DNA of 42,045 nucleotides, from contig SVLW01000016.1 of NCBI GenBank assembly GCA_015067705.1, positions 1 to 42,045 on the forward strand, given 5' to 3'. Position 1 is the stretch's first letter, and every line of letters starts with the position of its first letter. This DNA is from Oscillospiraceae bacterium. Its GTDB lineage: Bacteria > Bacillota > Clostridia > Oscillospirales > QAMX01. The notes under the pieces were generated by a model that worked only from the letters and a program-made list of their open reading frames with translations, had not been told where the DNA came from and searched no databases. Position numbers and translations under genes: made by a program. Of the stretch, positions 6,880 to 15,588 are shown in pieces.

Positions 6880-8856
6880 TTATTTCTTCTTTTTTTGACT
6901 TTTCAGATAGGCTGGCTGCACGTCTTTTTTCGGGGGTGCAGCGGATTTACGGGAAGTTGTTCTGCCCTTCGCCGGGCCGTGATGGCCGCCGTGGGCGGGC
7001 TTTCCGCCATGGGCTGCGGGTTTACCGCTGCCGGGTTTTCCGGTGGGGCCGGCCTTATTCACTGCGCCCGCACGGGGGCGGATCAGGCAGTCGGGGCCGA
7101 ATCCAATGAGATCCTCCCGCCCTGCCTTCAAAAGGGCCTCCCGCACCAGCGCCCAGTTTTTCGGGTCACGGTACTGGATCAGGGCCCGCTGCATGGCCTT
7201 TTCATGGGGATTTTTCGCCACATACACCGGCTCCATGGTGCGGGGATCGAGACCGGTATAGTACATACAGGTGGAGATGGTGGAGGGCGTGGGATAGAAG
7301 TCCTGCACCTGCTCGGGGCTCATGTGATGGGCATGGAGATACTGGGCCAGCTCAATGGCCTCGGGAAGACCGGAGCCCGGATGGGAGGACATGAGATAGG
7401 GCTCCACAAACTGCTTCATGTGGAGGCGTTTATTGATTTGCTCATACTGCTCCACAAAGCGGAGATACACGTCGTTTTTCGGCTTGCCCATATAGCGGAG
7501 TACCTGGTCGGACACGTGCTCCGGCGCCAGCTTTAACTGGCCGCTGACGTGATACTCGCAGAGCTCCTTCGTAAAGACCTCGTTCTTCCCCGCCAGTACA
7601 TAGTCAAAGCGGATGCCGGAGCGGACAAAGACTTTCTTCACCCCCGGCACCTTGCGGAGCTTTCGCAGCAGCGCCAGATAATCGCTGTGGTCGGCGTCCA
7701 GATTGGGACAGGGCCGCGGGAACAGGCACTGACGATTGCGGCAGGCGCCGTTTTCCAGCTGTTTTTTACAGGCGGGCTTTCGGAAGTTGGCGGTGGGACC
7801 TCCTACGTCGTGGATATAGCCCTTGAAGTCCGGGTCGGCGGTCATAAGCTCTGCCTCCCGCAGGAGGGACTCATGACTGCGGGACTGGATGATGCGCCCC
7901 TGATGGAAGGTCAGCGCGCAGAAATTACAGGCGCCGAAGCATCCCCGGCAGGACGTAAGACTGAATTTCACCTCGGAAATGGCGGATACGCCGCCCTTTT
8001 CCGCATAACTGGGGTGATACGTCCGCATATAGGGCAGGGCGTACACCGCGTCCATCTGTGCCTGCGTGAGGGGCAGGGATGGCGGATTCTGCACCACATA
8101 TTCCCGCCCATAGGGCTCCACCAGGCGCTTCGCCGTCACCGGATCGGTGTTCTGATACTGCCGGTAAAAGCTTTCGGCGTAGGTCTTACGATCTGTCTTC
8201 ACCGCCTCATACTCCGGTAAAAGCTCATATTCCGCAACGGATTCCAGCTCTCTGGTGCGGTATACCGTGCCGCGCACTTCGGTGATATCGGATGCGGGCT
8301 GACCCGCGGCCAGGGCATCCGCGATCTCCGCGATGGCGTTCTCTCCCATGCCGTAGATCAGAAGATCCGCCTGGGAGTCCAGCAGAACACTGCGGCGGAC
8401 GGAGTCTGACCAGTAATCATAGTGCGCCATGCGACGCAGACTGGCCTCAATGCCGCCGATGACGATGGGCACATCTTTATAGGTCTTGCGGATCAGATTG
8501 CAGTACACCGTCACGGCCCGGTCGGGGCGTTTTCCGATCTCGCCGCCGGGGGTGTAGGCGTCCGCGCTGCGGCGCTTTTTCGCCACGGTATAGTGGTTCA
8601 CCATGGAGTCCATGTTGCCGGAGCTGACCAAAAAGCCCAGCTTCGGACGGCCGAAGACCGCGATGCTGTCGTCCTGTTTCCAGTCCGGCTGGGAAATGAT
8701 GGCCACGCGGTATCCGTGGGATTCCAGTACGCGGCTGATGATGGCCGGGCCGAAGGAGGGATGATCCACATAGGCGTCGCCAATCACGTATACAAAGTCC
8801 GGTGCGTCCCAGCCAAGACGCTCCATTTCTCTTCTCTGAATGGGTAAAAATGCCAT
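6880..8856 (-). CDS. YgiQ-family radical SAM protein
   Basis: A 658-residue radical SAM protein of the YgiQ (UPF0313) family, whose function is unknown. The N-terminal 200 residues form the family-specific domain ([40 protein letters not shown]). The radical SAM cluster motif is C306-x3-C310-x2-C313, in [14 protein letters not shown] later Cys group ([16 protein letters not shown]) and the [16 protein letters not shown] block are also family marks. The last 60 residues are Lys/Gly/Pro-rich low complexity ([17 protein letters not shown]) and basic, perhaps an RNA-binding tail. It sits three bases after the pseudouridine synthase gene, which hints at an RNA-related role but does not prove one. 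Confidence 0.95.
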   Translation of the reverse strand: MAFLPIQRREMERLGWDAPDFVYVIGDAYVDHPSFGPAIISRVLESHGYRVAIISQPDWKQDDSIAVFGRPKLGFLVSSGNMDSMVNHYTVAKKRRSADAYTPGGEIGKRPDRAVTVYCNLIRKTYKDVPIVIGGIEASLRRMAHYDYWSDSVRRSVLLDSQADLLIYGMGENAIAEIADALAAGQPASDITEVRGTVYRTRELESVAEYELLPEYEAVKTDRKTYAESFYRQYQNTDPVTAKRLVEPYGREYVVQNPPSLPLTQAQMDAVYALPYMRTYHPSYAEKGGVSAISEVKFSLTSCRGCFGACNFCALTFHQGRIIQSRSHESLLREAELMTADPDFKGYIHDVGGPTANFRKPACKKQLENGACRNRQCLFPRPCPNLDADHSDYLALLRKLRKVPGVKKVFVRSGIRFDYVLAGKNEVFTKELCEYHVSGQLKLAPEHVSDQVLRYMGKPKNDVYLRFVEQYEQINKRLHMKQFVEPYLMSSHPGSGLPEAIELAQYLHAHHMSPEQVQDFYPTPSTISTCMYYTGLDPRTMEPVYVAKNPHEKAMQRALIQYRDPKNWALVREALLKAGREDLIGFGPDCLIRPRAGAVNKAGPTGKPGSGKPAAHGGKPAHGGHHGPAKGRTTSRKSAAPPKKDVQPAYLKSQKKKK

Positions 8857-8859
8857 ACC

Positions 8860-9741
8860 TTACCTCATAAGCGCCAAAATCCCCGCCATATCGTCGGGCA
8901 GCGGCGCGGTGATATCAATCGTCTGATGGGTGATGGGCTGCGTCATCCGGATGCGGAAAGAATGCAGTGCCGGGCGCGGGATCAGGGCGGGATCCTCCTG
9001 GCCGTAGAGCCAGTCGCCCGCAAGCGGATAGCCGATTGCCGCGAAGTGCACCCGGATCTGGTGCGTTCGTCCGGTCTCCGGCAAAACGCGCAGCAGCGTA
9101 TGTCCCCCGCCGGATTCCAGCACTTCATACCGTGTTCTGGCGGGTGCGCCGTCCGGCACGATCCATCGCCGCACGGCGGAGCCCTCCTCCCGGTCAATGG
9201 GGAGATCAATGACGCCCTCCGGCGGCAGTCCTTCCCCCACCACAATGGCCCGGTATTCCCGCGTCATTGTCTGATGCAGCGCCCGGCGCAGGAGATCGTG
9301 GGCATAGGCGTGCTTTGCCACGCACATGAGGCCGGAGGTGCCCCGATCCAGCCGGTTCACCGGATGCAGCGCCCGGCCGCCCAGGTAGGCGGAGAGCTCC
9401 TCCGCCACCGTACCGGACAGTTCCGTCAGGCCCGCAGGATGCACCGCCATGCCGGCGGGCTTATCAAGGATCAGAAGATCCACATCTTCATAGAAAATCG
9501 GGAGTCTGCAGTGCCGGGTCTCCGGGATGGGTTCCTCGTCGTCCACATCCGCGTCGATCCGGTCTCCCGCCCACACAGGATCCACCAGGCGCACGGCCGG
9601 AACGCCGTTCACCAGTACAGACCCGGGCCGGGTTTTCAGCCGCTTGATCAGCGTACCGGAGCAGAAAAGCGCCGATGAGAGCAGAGATTGGATCCGCCGC
9701 CCATCCTGTTCGGGCGGCACCGTATAGGAAATGACTCGCAA
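8860..9741 (-). CDS. RluA-family pseudouridine synthase
   Basis: A 293-residue member of the RluA family, which isomerises uridine to pseudouridine in rRNA or tRNA. An S4-like N-terminal region (residues 15-65) precedes the catalytic domain. The catalytic aspartate is D132 in HPVNRLDRGTSGL; LLILDKPAGMAVHP and RVLPETGRTHQIRVHF are the other conserved blocks. It could be RluD-, RluB- or Clostridial RluA-like; the target base is unknown. The start is TTG at 9741, supported by GGGAGG six bases upstream. It is first in a four-gene unit with ygiQ, nucleoside hydrolase and WYL regulator. Confidence 0.94.
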   Translation of the reverse strand: MRVISYTVPPEQDGRRIQSLLSSALFCSGTLIKRLKTRPGSVLVNGVPAVRLVDPVWAGDRIDADVDDEEPIPETRHCRLPIFYEDVDLLILDKPAGMAVHPAGLTELSGTVAEELSAYLGGRALHPVNRLDRGTSGLMCVAKHAYAHDLLRRALHQTMTREYRAIVVGEGLPPEGVIDLPIDREEGSAVRRWIVPDGAPARTRYEVLESGGGHTLLRVLPETGRTHQIRVHFAAIGYPLAGDWLYGQEDPALIPRPALHSFRIRMTQPITHQTIDITAPLPDDMAGILALMR

Positions 9742-9763
9742 GTGAAACCTCCCAAAACGATGG

Positions 9764-9792
9764 TTGCGCTTTCCCCGGCGCTATGGTATCAT
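9764..9792 (+). promoter_or_regulatory. Promoter of the first Nudix gene
   Basis: TTGCGC at 9764-9769 and TATCAT at 9787-9792 are 17 bases apart; transcription would start near 9799, 21 bases before the ATG. Confidence 0.55.
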
Positions 9793-9819
9793 GAAAAAAA
9801 CGAAGGAATCAGGTGAACT

Positions 9820-10290
9820 ATGCGAAACAGTACCCTGTGTTATATGGAAAAAGACGGATGCTATCTCCTGATGCACCGTGTGAAAAAGAAAAACGATCTG
9901 AATCAGGACAAATGGATCGGCATCGGCGGCGGCTTTGAGGAAAAGGAGAGCCCCGACGACTGCCTCTTGCGGGAGGCACGGGAAGAAACCGGCCTGACCT
10001 TGACGGATTACTGTCTGCGGGGCATCGTCACTTTTGTCTCCGACCGCTGGGAAACCGAGCAGATGTTCCTCTATACCGCCACAGGCTTTGAAGGCACGCT
10101 CACCGACTGCGAGGAGGGTACCCTCGAGTGGGTGCCGATCCCCGCGATGTATGATCTCCCCATCTGGGAGGGCGACCGGATCTTCCTGCGCCTACTGGAG
10201 CAGGAAGCGCCGTTTTTCCTCTTAAAGCTTACCTACGAAGGCGATACCTTGACCGAGGCGATTTTAGACGGGCATGCCCTTAGTCTCTGA
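9820..10290 (+). CDS. Nudix hydrolase, 8-oxo-dGTP diphosphatase-like
   Basis: A 156-residue Nudix protein. The Nudix box spans about residues 37-59: GGFEEKE, then REAREETGL, matching Gx5Ex7REUxEExGU and carrying the metal-binding glutamates. The opening segment (LCYMEKDGCYLLMHRVKK) and the WIGIGGGFEE run are typical of Clostridial MutT-like enzymes annotated as 8-oxo-dGTP diphosphatases, which clean the nucleotide pool; other diphosphate substrates are possible. It converges on the cyclase-family gene and overlaps its 3' end by 11 bases. Confidence 0.9.
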   Translation: MRNSTLCYMEKDGCYLLMHRVKKKNDLNQDKWIGIGGGFEEKESPDDCLLREAREETGLTLTDYCLRGIVTFVSDRWETEQMFLYTATGFEGTLTDCEEGTLEWVPIPAMYDLPIWEGDRIFLRLLEQEAPFFLLKLTYEGDTLTEAILDGHALSL

Positions 10291-10867
10291 AGAGCAATGC
10301 CCGGCACGGCGCACCGTCACAGCCCGCGATCTTCACGGGCGCGGCGGAAAGCGTGTAATAGCCTTCCTCCACGGCGCTTAAATCCAGCTGCTCGATGATG
10401 GCCACGCGATTGGCCAAAAAGACCCGATGAATCCGGGATTCGTTATTGAGCGGAGACACGCTCCATCCATCGGTACCCACGGTGATGACGCCGCTGGCCT
10501 GGATATAGTCCGCAGCTTCATTGGAGAGGAAGCTCTCGCCGCCGCCCTTGATCAGAAGGCGCTTCACGCCCTGGGGCAGACGATCCTTCATGTATTCGCC
10601 GGAGATCAGGGTGTTTTCCGGCACTTCCATGACGAAACATTCGCCCACATAATGCTCCAGCGGCATATGCGCGATGTCCGAGCCATCGTTATCAAAATGC
10701 CAGCAGGCATCACAATGCGTGGATACATGGGCGCCGAAGTCCAGTTTGCTGAGGTTATAGTGAGAGCCGTTCTCGCCGTAGCGCATCTGCGGAATGACCT
10801 GAGGCTCCTCCGTTCCGGGATAAAGGGGCGCGGAGATCAGTTCGCGGGAAATATCAAATACCTGCAT
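10280..10867 (-). CDS. Cyclase-family metal-dependent hydrolase
   Basis: A 195-residue member of the family that includes bacterial kynurenine formamidase (KynB). The metal-binding motif HxxTHxDxxxHF is present as HVSTHCDACWHF, with H47, H51, D53 and H57; the usual Gly and Pro are replaced by Ser and Ala-Cys. VITVGTDGWSV (about residues 127-137) is the second block. KynB works on N-formylkynurenine, but no tryptophan catabolism genes are near, so an amide or lactone hydrolase of other substrate is more likely. It is divergent from the SDR gene. Confidence 0.85.
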   Translation of the reverse strand: MQVFDISRELISAPLYPGTEEPQVIPQMRYGENGSHYNLSKLDFGAHVSTHCDACWHFDNDGSDIAHMPLEHYVGECFVMEVPENTLISGEYMKDRLPQGVKRLLIKGGGESFLSNEAADYIQASGVITVGTDGWSVSPLNNESRIHRVFLANRVAIIEQLDLSAVEEGYYTLSAAPVKIAGCDGAPCRALLFRD

Positions 10868-10897
10868 AGGATATGCTCCTCCGATTTCTTTTTCTTC

Positions 10898-10926
10898 ATT
10901 CTATCATCAAATGAATACTCCGTCAA
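10898..10926 (-). promoter_or_regulatory. Promoter of the cyclase-family gene
   Basis: On the minus strand TTGACG (10921-10926) and TAGAAT (10898-10903) are 17 bases apart. The -35 box lies 16 bases from the SDR start codon, so the divergent genes share a very short control region. Confidence 0.6.
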
Positions 10927-10942
10927 TTATGAGGTGAACGCT

Positions 10943-11668
10943 ATGAAATTTGAAAACAAAGTCGTCATCATCACCGGTGCCTCCCAGGGCATCGGCCGCG
11001 CCATCAACGATGCCTTCCGGGCAGAGGGTGCGAAAACCGCCGTCATCGATCTCACCGATCAGAACACCCCCTGCGACTTCTTCTATCAGGGCGACCTGAC
11101 GGAAGAAGCGGTGCTCACTGATTTCGTGCATCAGGTGACAGAGCGCTTCGGCCATGTGGATTATCTCATCAATAACGCCATGATGACCCGCCTGGGCATT
11201 CTCTCCGGCTGTTCCTATGAGGATTTCCTCTATGCCCAGAAGGTGGGCGTGGCCGCACCCTATTATCTCACAAAGCTCCTGCTCCCCCACTTCGCCCCCG
11301 GCGCCGCCATTGTCAATATGAGCTCCACCCGCGCCTTCCAGTCTCAGGAGGACACGGAGAGCTATTCCGCCGCAAAGGGCGGCATCACGGCGCTGACCCA
11401 TGCGCTGGCGGTCTCGCTTTCCGGCCGTGTGCGGGTGAATTCCATCTCCCCCGGCTGGATCGACACCACGGGCAGCGAATTCCATGGCGCAGACAATACC
11501 CAGCATCCATCCGGCCGCGTGGGCAAGCCCATGGACATTGCCAGCATGGTGCTCTATCTCTGCTCTAAGGAAGCGGGCTTTATCAACGGCGAGAACATCC
11601 GCATCGACGGCGGCATGACCCGTCTCATGGTCTACCACGCCGACTACGGCTGGACCTACGAAGGATAA
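10943..11668 (+). CDS. SDR-family NAD(P)-dependent oxidoreductase
   Basis: A 241-residue classical short-chain dehydrogenase. The cofactor loop is TGASQGIG at residues 11-18; NNAM at 77-80 replaces the usual NNAG; catalytic residues are S127 or S128, Y141 and K145 (YSAAK). The C-terminal VNSISPGWIDT and INGENIRIDGGM blocks are standard. Substrate unknown. ATG 10943 is chosen because GAGGTG precedes it and the residues begin the first Rossmann strand; the longer open frame upstream crosses the divergent cyclase gene and is not coding. Confidence 0.93.
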   Translation: MKFENKVVIITGASQGIGRAINDAFRAEGAKTAVIDLTDQNTPCDFFYQGDLTEEAVLTDFVHQVTERFGHVDYLINNAMMTRLGILSGCSYEDFLYAQKVGVAAPYYLTKLLLPHFAPGAAIVNMSSTRAFQSQEDTESYSAAKGGITALTHALAVSLSGRVRVNSISPGWIDTTGSEFHGADNTQHPSGRVGKPMDIASMVLYLCSKEAGFINGENIRIDGGMTRLMVYHADYGWTYEG

Positions 11669-11672
11669 GAAA

Positions 11673-11698
11673 AGAGCCATCCGGATCAGGATGGCTCT
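11673..11698. terminator. Bidirectional terminator between convergent genes
   Basis: AGAGCCATCC (11673-11682) pairs with GGATGGCTCT (11689-11698). The T-run is better on the minus strand (TTTTCTT), so it mainly serves the gene at 11703-12203. Confidence 0.7.
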
Positions 11699-11702
11699 CC
11701 TA

Positions 11703-12203
11703 TTATTCATCTTTGGCGTTTTCCAGCAGTTCCCGCATGGCTGCCACGTCCCGGATGTAGTCTCCCGAGGAGATGAGCCAGCGGCGCAGCGCCGGATCAC
11801 GCAGGAGCAGTCTGCCCACGCGGCGCAGGGCATGGCGGAAGCGGGGCGTCACCGGCGGCGCGGAGTCCCGGAACAGCGCACAGGTGGAAAGCGCGCGAAG
11901 ATCGGGCGTCGGCACGATGCGGAGTTCTCCGTCCCGGCCCTCCTCCGGCATGGGAAAATAGGGATAGATCCGGCAGGACAGGGGCCGCAGCTCCCGCCGG
12001 CAGGAACCGGTGCAGATGGCATACTTGCCCTCAAGCGCTGTACGGATGGTGAGAAACTCTGCGTCTTTCAGAAGCGCATCCTCCCCGGGCAGCAGCCACA
12101 TGCCGTCATGCTCGTCGCCTTTACAGCAGCGGGCGCCGCAAAGTGTGCCGCAGTCCCCGTCGATGGGCGTCACCTGCTCGAGAATCCGATATGCACGTTT
12201 CAA
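11703..12203 (-). CDS. Hypothetical protein with clustered Cys motifs
   Basis: A 166-residue protein I do not assign to a named family. It has C18-x3-C22-x3-C26-C27 (DCGTLCGARCCKG), GMWLLPGE, then CTGSC and RPLSCRIYPYFP. The CxxxCxxCC spacing and RPxxCRxYP block resemble the YkgJ-type putative zinc- or iron-chelating family, with an extended C-terminal helical tail. The start is uncertain: TTG at 12203 has GGAGG nine bases upstream and is preferred; an in-frame TTG at 12227 would add eight residues but has no ribosome site. A similar function cannot be stated. Confidence 0.7.
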   Translation of the reverse strand: MKRAYRILEQVTPIDGDCGTLCGARCCKGDEHDGMWLLPGEDALLKDAEFLTIRTALEGKYAICTGSCRRELRPLSCRIYPYFPMPEEGRDGELRIVPTPDLRALSTCALFRDSAPPVTPRFRHALRRVGRLLLRDPALRRWLISSGDYIRDVAAMRELLENAKDE

Positions 12204-12247
12204 AAGTTCCGTCCTCCGTCTGCGCAACAGGCCGCACCACGCTTTCC

Positions 12248-12277
12248 TAATATAATCTTAATATAATATTATCTTAA
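12248..12277. repeat. AT-rich 14-base direct repeats upstream of the Cys-motif gene
   Basis: TAATATAATCTTAA (12248-12261) recurs with one change as TAATATTATCTTAA (12264-12277), a 16-base period in an otherwise GC-rich region. On the minus strand it may hold the promoter and an operator of the gene at 11703-12203. Confidence 0.4.
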
Positions 12278-12420
12278 CATATTTCCCCGTTTCATGCAAC
12301 AGGAAAATGAGAAGAAATCGGAAATTATCATTCTTTCTCGTCGGTTTCTCTTGCGAAAACGCCGTTATTCATGAATATTTCATATTTTCTCATCCACCGG
12401 AAATTTTTAAGGGAAAACAC

Positions 12421-12449
12421 TTGCACTTTCTTCCCGTATGGTATATAAT
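12421..12449 (+). promoter_or_regulatory. Promoter of the SRP RNA
   Basis: TTGCAC (12421-12426) and TATAAT (12444-12449) are 17 bases apart, with an A/T-rich stretch just upstream (about 12399-12420) like an UP element. Transcription would start near 12456. It probably also serves dnaX, ybaB and recR. Confidence 0.75.
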
Positions 12450-12483
12450 AATATGGCATTTGACTCGGGCGGTATCGTCGCCC

Positions 12484-12518
12484 GGCCGGATGTATGAGCG
12501 AATGAAACCCATCCGGCC
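12484..12518 (+). promoter_or_regulatory. Leader hairpin of the SRP RNA
   Basis: GGCCGGATG (12484-12492) pairs with CATCCGGCC (12510-12518), a 9-bp stem with a 17-base loop. A smaller stem, CGGGCG/CGCCCG (12466-12484), abuts it. The 3' arm can instead pair with GGCCGGAT at 12804-12811 beyond the SRP RNA, so the two folds exclude each other. Confidence 0.65.
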
Positions 12519-12520
12519 TT

Positions 12521-12800
12521 TGGCAAGGCCGCACTAGCCGGGGAGATAGCGGTGCCCTGTACCTGCAATCCGCTACAGCAGGGGTGAATGTGATATTGAG
12601 GGTGAATAGTGTGATATCAGCTGCGTTCGGGCGATGTTGAGGAGTCGGTCCCGCGCAACGGACGGCTGTGAACCATGTCAGGCGGGGAACCGAGCAGCAT
12701 TAAGCAGTTTTGTTCCGTGTGCCGCGGGGGTTCCGGCTCTGAGTCAACCGGGCGTGAGGCGGTCATATTGTTCATTCGAATTTCATGGTGCGGTCTTGCG
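12521..12800 (+). ncRNA. ffs: Large signal recognition particle RNA (scRNA type)
   Basis: SRP RNA binds Ffh and targets nascent membrane and secreted proteins. The S domain is unmistakable: GTGAACCATGTCAGG, a CGG-GGAA-CCG hairpin, and AGCAGCATTAAGC (about 12668-12705). The Alu domain is also present: GCACTAGCCGGGGAGATAGC, GGTGCCCTGTACCTGCAATC and CGCTACAGCAGGG (about 12531-12588), so this is the long Gram-positive form of about 270 nt. The ends are set by pairing: AAGGCCGCAC (12525-12534) with GTGCGGTCTT (12788-12797). Its place just ahead of dnaX is the usual Firmicutes order. Exact termini are estimated. Confidence 0.95.
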
Positions 12801-12833
12801 AGAGGCCGGATTTTATTTTACCGAGGAGGCAGT

Positions 12834-14612
12834 ATGGAATATCAGGCGTTATACCGCAAATATCGTCCCCAGACCTTTGACGCGGTCTATGGACAGCGCC
12901 ATATCACCCGCACTCTGCAAAGCCAGGTGGAGTCGGGCAGAGTGTCCCATGCCTATCTCTTTACCGGCACCCGCGGCACCGGCAAGACCACCTGTGCAAA
13001 GCTTCTGGCCCGCGCCGTGAACTGTGAGCATCCGGTAAACGGCAATCCCTGCAACGAATGTCCCTCCTGCCGCGGGATCCTGGACGGTTCCATCCTCGAT
13101 GTGCTGGAGCTGGACGCCGCCTCCAATACGGGCGTTGACAATATGCGTGCGATTTTGGAGGAGACCACTTATCCCCCGGCCAATGTCCGCCGCCGCGTCT
13201 ATATCATCGACGAAGTGCATATGCTCTCCGCCGGCGCGTTCAATGCGCTCCTGAAAACTTTGGAGGAGCCGCCGGAGTATGTGATGTTTATTCTGGCCAC
13301 TACGGAGCTTCACCGCGTGGCCGCCACGATCCTCTCCCGCTGTCAGCGCTTTGATTTCAAGCGCGTGGAACAGCGCGAGATCGCCGCGAATATCTCCGGC
13401 ATCGCCGAGCGTGAAGCGTTCCGCATCGCGCCCCGGGCGCTGGAGCTTCTTTCCAAGCTGGCGGACGGCTCTGTCCGCGATTCCCTGTCGCTTTTAGAGC
13501 GCTGTCTCATTGGACACGAGGGCGACACCCTGGAAGAATCCGACGTCATCGACGCCATGGGTATTTCCTCCAATGAATCGCTGCATGCCATCGTCTCCGC
13601 CATTGCGGCCCAGGATGCCTCCGCCGCGCTTTTGTCCCTCGACCGCATTTATATGGACGGCCGGGACATCCGCTCGTCTTTAGAGCGTCTGGCCGCCTAT
13701 TTCCGGGATGTGCTTCTTTATCAGACCGCGCCGGACGCCGCCGCGGCGCTTTCCTCCCCGGGCTTTGACCGGGATGCGCTGCTCGCCGACGCGAAGCGAT
13801 TCTCACCCCGTCATGTGATGGATATCACGTCTCTGCTGCAGAAAACCGTGGACGCCATGCAGCGCGCCTCCGGCGGACGACTGGATGCAGAGCTTTGTCT
13901 GATTCGTCTGTGTACTCCTGCGGTCTCCGCCGGAGATCCTACAGAACTGGCCGGACGTCTGGCCGCACTGGAAACCAAGCTGGCCTCCGGCGCCTTTACG
14001 CTGTCTGCTGCTTCCGCTGCCCCTGCGCCCGCTCCGGCACCGCAGCCCGCTCCCCCGCCGAAGGCCGAGCCCCAGCCGGAACCCGTGCCGCAGCCCGCAC
14101 CGGAGCCCCAGCGCATGGATGACGACGATTGTCCCTTCCCACTGACGGATGACGATGCGCCGCCCCCCACGGAACAGGATTACGTCGCGCCTGCATCCCC
14201 TGCCCCCGCTCCCGCGCCGCGGCCCGCCCCCGCAAAGGCCGAGGCCGAGCCTGCGCCCGCCCCGCGCCCTGCTGCCCGGGCGGAGATCCCCAGCGAGACC
14301 AAGGTGGCCATCATCAAGGCACTCAGCGGCGTTCTCCCCCGCTCTGTCTATACCTACCTGACGCTTGCAAAGATGTACCGGGACGGCAATACGCTGACGC
14401 TGGGCACAGAGGGCGAGCTGTCCGCCTCCCTGCTTGACAAAGCAGATGTCCGCACCGCCGTAGCCGGCGCGGCATCGAAGATCCTGAACGAAACCGTCAC
14501 GGTGCGGGTCGCCTCCGCCGAAAAGGAAAAGCGGCGCGCCTCCGCCTTCGATGGCTTTGACCAGATCATGCAGGAGGGCCAGGACGCAGGATTACCCATT
14601 GAACTGAAATAA
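12834..14612 (+). CDS. dnaX: DNA polymerase III subunit gamma/tau
   Basis: DnaX is the clamp-loader ATPase of the replicative polymerase. The 592-residue product has Walker A GTRGTGKT at 45-52, the zinc site C64, C73, C76, C79, the DEVH box at 126-129 and SRCQRF at 168-173. After about residue 385 comes a low-complexity Ala/Pro/Glu linker, then a C-terminal domain (about 480-592) likely to bind the polymerase. ATG 12834 follows GAGGAGG at 12822-12828; the same frame stays open upstream into the SRP RNA, but that part is not coding. I saw no A-rich slippery heptamer, so a gamma form made by frameshifting is not supported here. Confidence 0.97.
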   Translation: MEYQALYRKYRPQTFDAVYGQRHITRTLQSQVESGRVSHAYLFTGTRGTGKTTCAKLLARAVNCEHPVNGNPCNECPSCRGILDGSILDVLELDAASNTGVDNMRAILEETTYPPANVRRRVYIIDEVHMLSAGAFNALLKTLEEPPEYVMFILATTELHRVAATILSRCQRFDFKRVEQREIAANISGIAEREAFRIAPRALELLSKLADGSVRDSLSLLERCLIGHEGDTLEESDVIDAMGISSNESLHAIVSAIAAQDASAALLSLDRIYMDGRDIRSSLERLAAYFRDVLLYQTAPDAAAALSSPGFDRDALLADAKRFSPRHVMDITSLLQKTVDAMQRASGGRLDAELCLIRLCTPAVSAGDPTELAGRLAALETKLASGAFTLSAASAAPAPAPAPQPAPPPKAEPQPEPVPQPAPEPQRMDDDDCPFPLTDDDAPPPTEQDYVAPASPAPAPAPRPAPAKAEAEPAPAPRPAARAEIPSETKVAIIKALSGVLPRSVYTYLTLAKMYRDGNTLTLGTEGELSASLLDKADVRTAVAGAASKILNETVTVRVASAEKEKRRASAFDGFDQIMQEGQDAGLPIELK

Positions 14613-14635
14613 GAATTTACGATACGAGGTGTACT

Positions 14636-14980
14636 ATGGCAAAGAACAAGATGCCCCCCATGATGGGCGGTATGAACATGAACGCAATGCTCCGTCAGGC
14701 CCAGAAGATGCAGGCCGATATGGAGAAGGCCCGCCAGGAACTGGACGAGCGTGAATACGAATTCGCCTCCGGCGGCAATGAAGTGAAGGTCACGGTAAAC
14801 GGCAAGCTGGAAGTCCTGGGTCTCGAGATCTCCGCCGACGTCATCGATCCCGAGGACGCAGAGGGCCTCTCCGACCTCATCATGCTCACTGTCAACGGCG
14901 CCATTAAGGCCGCCCGCGAGGACGCCGAAAAGACCATGAGCCGCTATACCGGCGGCATGAACATGGGTGGTCTCCTCTGA
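14636..14980 (+). CDS. YbaB/EbfC nucleoid-associated protein
   Basis: A 114-residue protein of the YbaB/EbfC family, small dimeric DNA-binding proteins whose gene sits between dnaX and recR in many bacteria. It starts with a Met-rich tract (NKMPPMMGGMNMNAML), then the coiled helix QAQKMQADMEKARQELDEREYE, the SGGNEVKVTVNGKLEVLGLEI sheet, and DPEDAEGLSDLIMLTVNGAIKAA. A GGMNMGGLL tail closes it. The stop overlaps the recR start by one base. Confidence 0.96.
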   Translation: MAKNKMPPMMGGMNMNAMLRQAQKMQADMEKARQELDEREYEFASGGNEVKVTVNGKLEVLGLEISADVIDPEDAEGLSDLIMLTVNGAIKAAREDAEKTMSRYTGGMNMGGLL

Positions 14981-15579
14981 TGCGTGCCTTTTCCGCTTCG
15001 CTGGAGCGCCTGATCGAGCAGTTCCAGTCTCTGCCCGGCATCGGGCATAAGTCGGCACAGCGTCTGGCCTTTCATGTGCTGGGTCTCTCCGAGGAGCGCG
15101 CCCGCGCCTTCGCCGACGCCATTCTGGACGCCAAGCGCTCTGTCTGTCAGTGCTCCATCTGCTATAATCTGGCGGACTCCATGGTCTGCCCCATCTGTGA
15201 TAATCCCGAGCGCGATACCGGCATGATCTGCGTGGTGTCCGATCCCCGGGATGTGGCGGCGCTGGAACGCACCCACGAGTATCACGGCGTGTACCATGTT
15301 CTCCACGGCGTCATCTCCCCCATGAACCGCATCGGCCCCGATGATCTGAGAATCAAGGAACTGGTGGCCCGTGTGGCAAAGGGGGGCGTCCGGGAGGTCA
15401 TCATGGCCACTGACCCCAATACCGAGGGCGAAGCCACCGCCATGTATGTGTCCCGTCTCCTGCGACCCTTTGACGTGAAGATCACCCGTCTGGCCTATGG
15501 CGTGCCCGTGGGCGGCCATCTGGAATATGCCGACGAGATCACGCTGCTCCGCGCCCTGGACGGCAGACGCGAGTTTTAA
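14980..15579 (+). CDS. recR: Recombination mediator protein RecR
   Basis: RecR works with RecO and RecF to load RecA at gaps. The 199-residue protein has the helix-hairpin-helix LPGIGHKSAQRLAFHVL (18-34), the zinc finger C58-x2-C61-x8-C70-x2-C73, a Toprim domain beginning MICVVSDPRDVAALE and containing EVIMATDPNTEGEATA, and the C-terminal TRLAYGVPVGGHLEYADEITL. Length and order are standard. ATG 14980 overlaps the TGA of ybaB, so translation is coupled. Confidence 0.97.
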   Translation: MRAFSASLERLIEQFQSLPGIGHKSAQRLAFHVLGLSEERARAFADAILDAKRSVCQCSICYNLADSMVCPICDNPERDTGMICVVSDPRDVAALERTHEYHGVYHVLHGVISPMNRIGPDDLRIKELVARVAKGGVREVIMATDPNTEGEATAMYVSRLLRPFDVKITRLAYGVPVGGHLEYADEITLLRALDGRREF

Positions 15580-15588
15580 GAGAAATAG

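Noticed and set aside
10427-10942. N-terminal extension of the SDR gene
   Set aside because: It crosses the divergent cyclase gene; the fold begins at ATG 10943.
12307-12537. 76-codon frame before the SRP RNA
   Set aside because: It covers the SRP promoter and leader and has no ribosome site.
12675-12833. Open frame extending dnaX upstream
   Set aside because: It lies in the SRP RNA and has no ribosome site; ATG 12834 follows GAGGAGG.
13980-14560. dnaX programmed frameshift
   Set aside because: No A-rich slippery heptamer with a downstream stem was found; the A-run near 14521 lacks the form.
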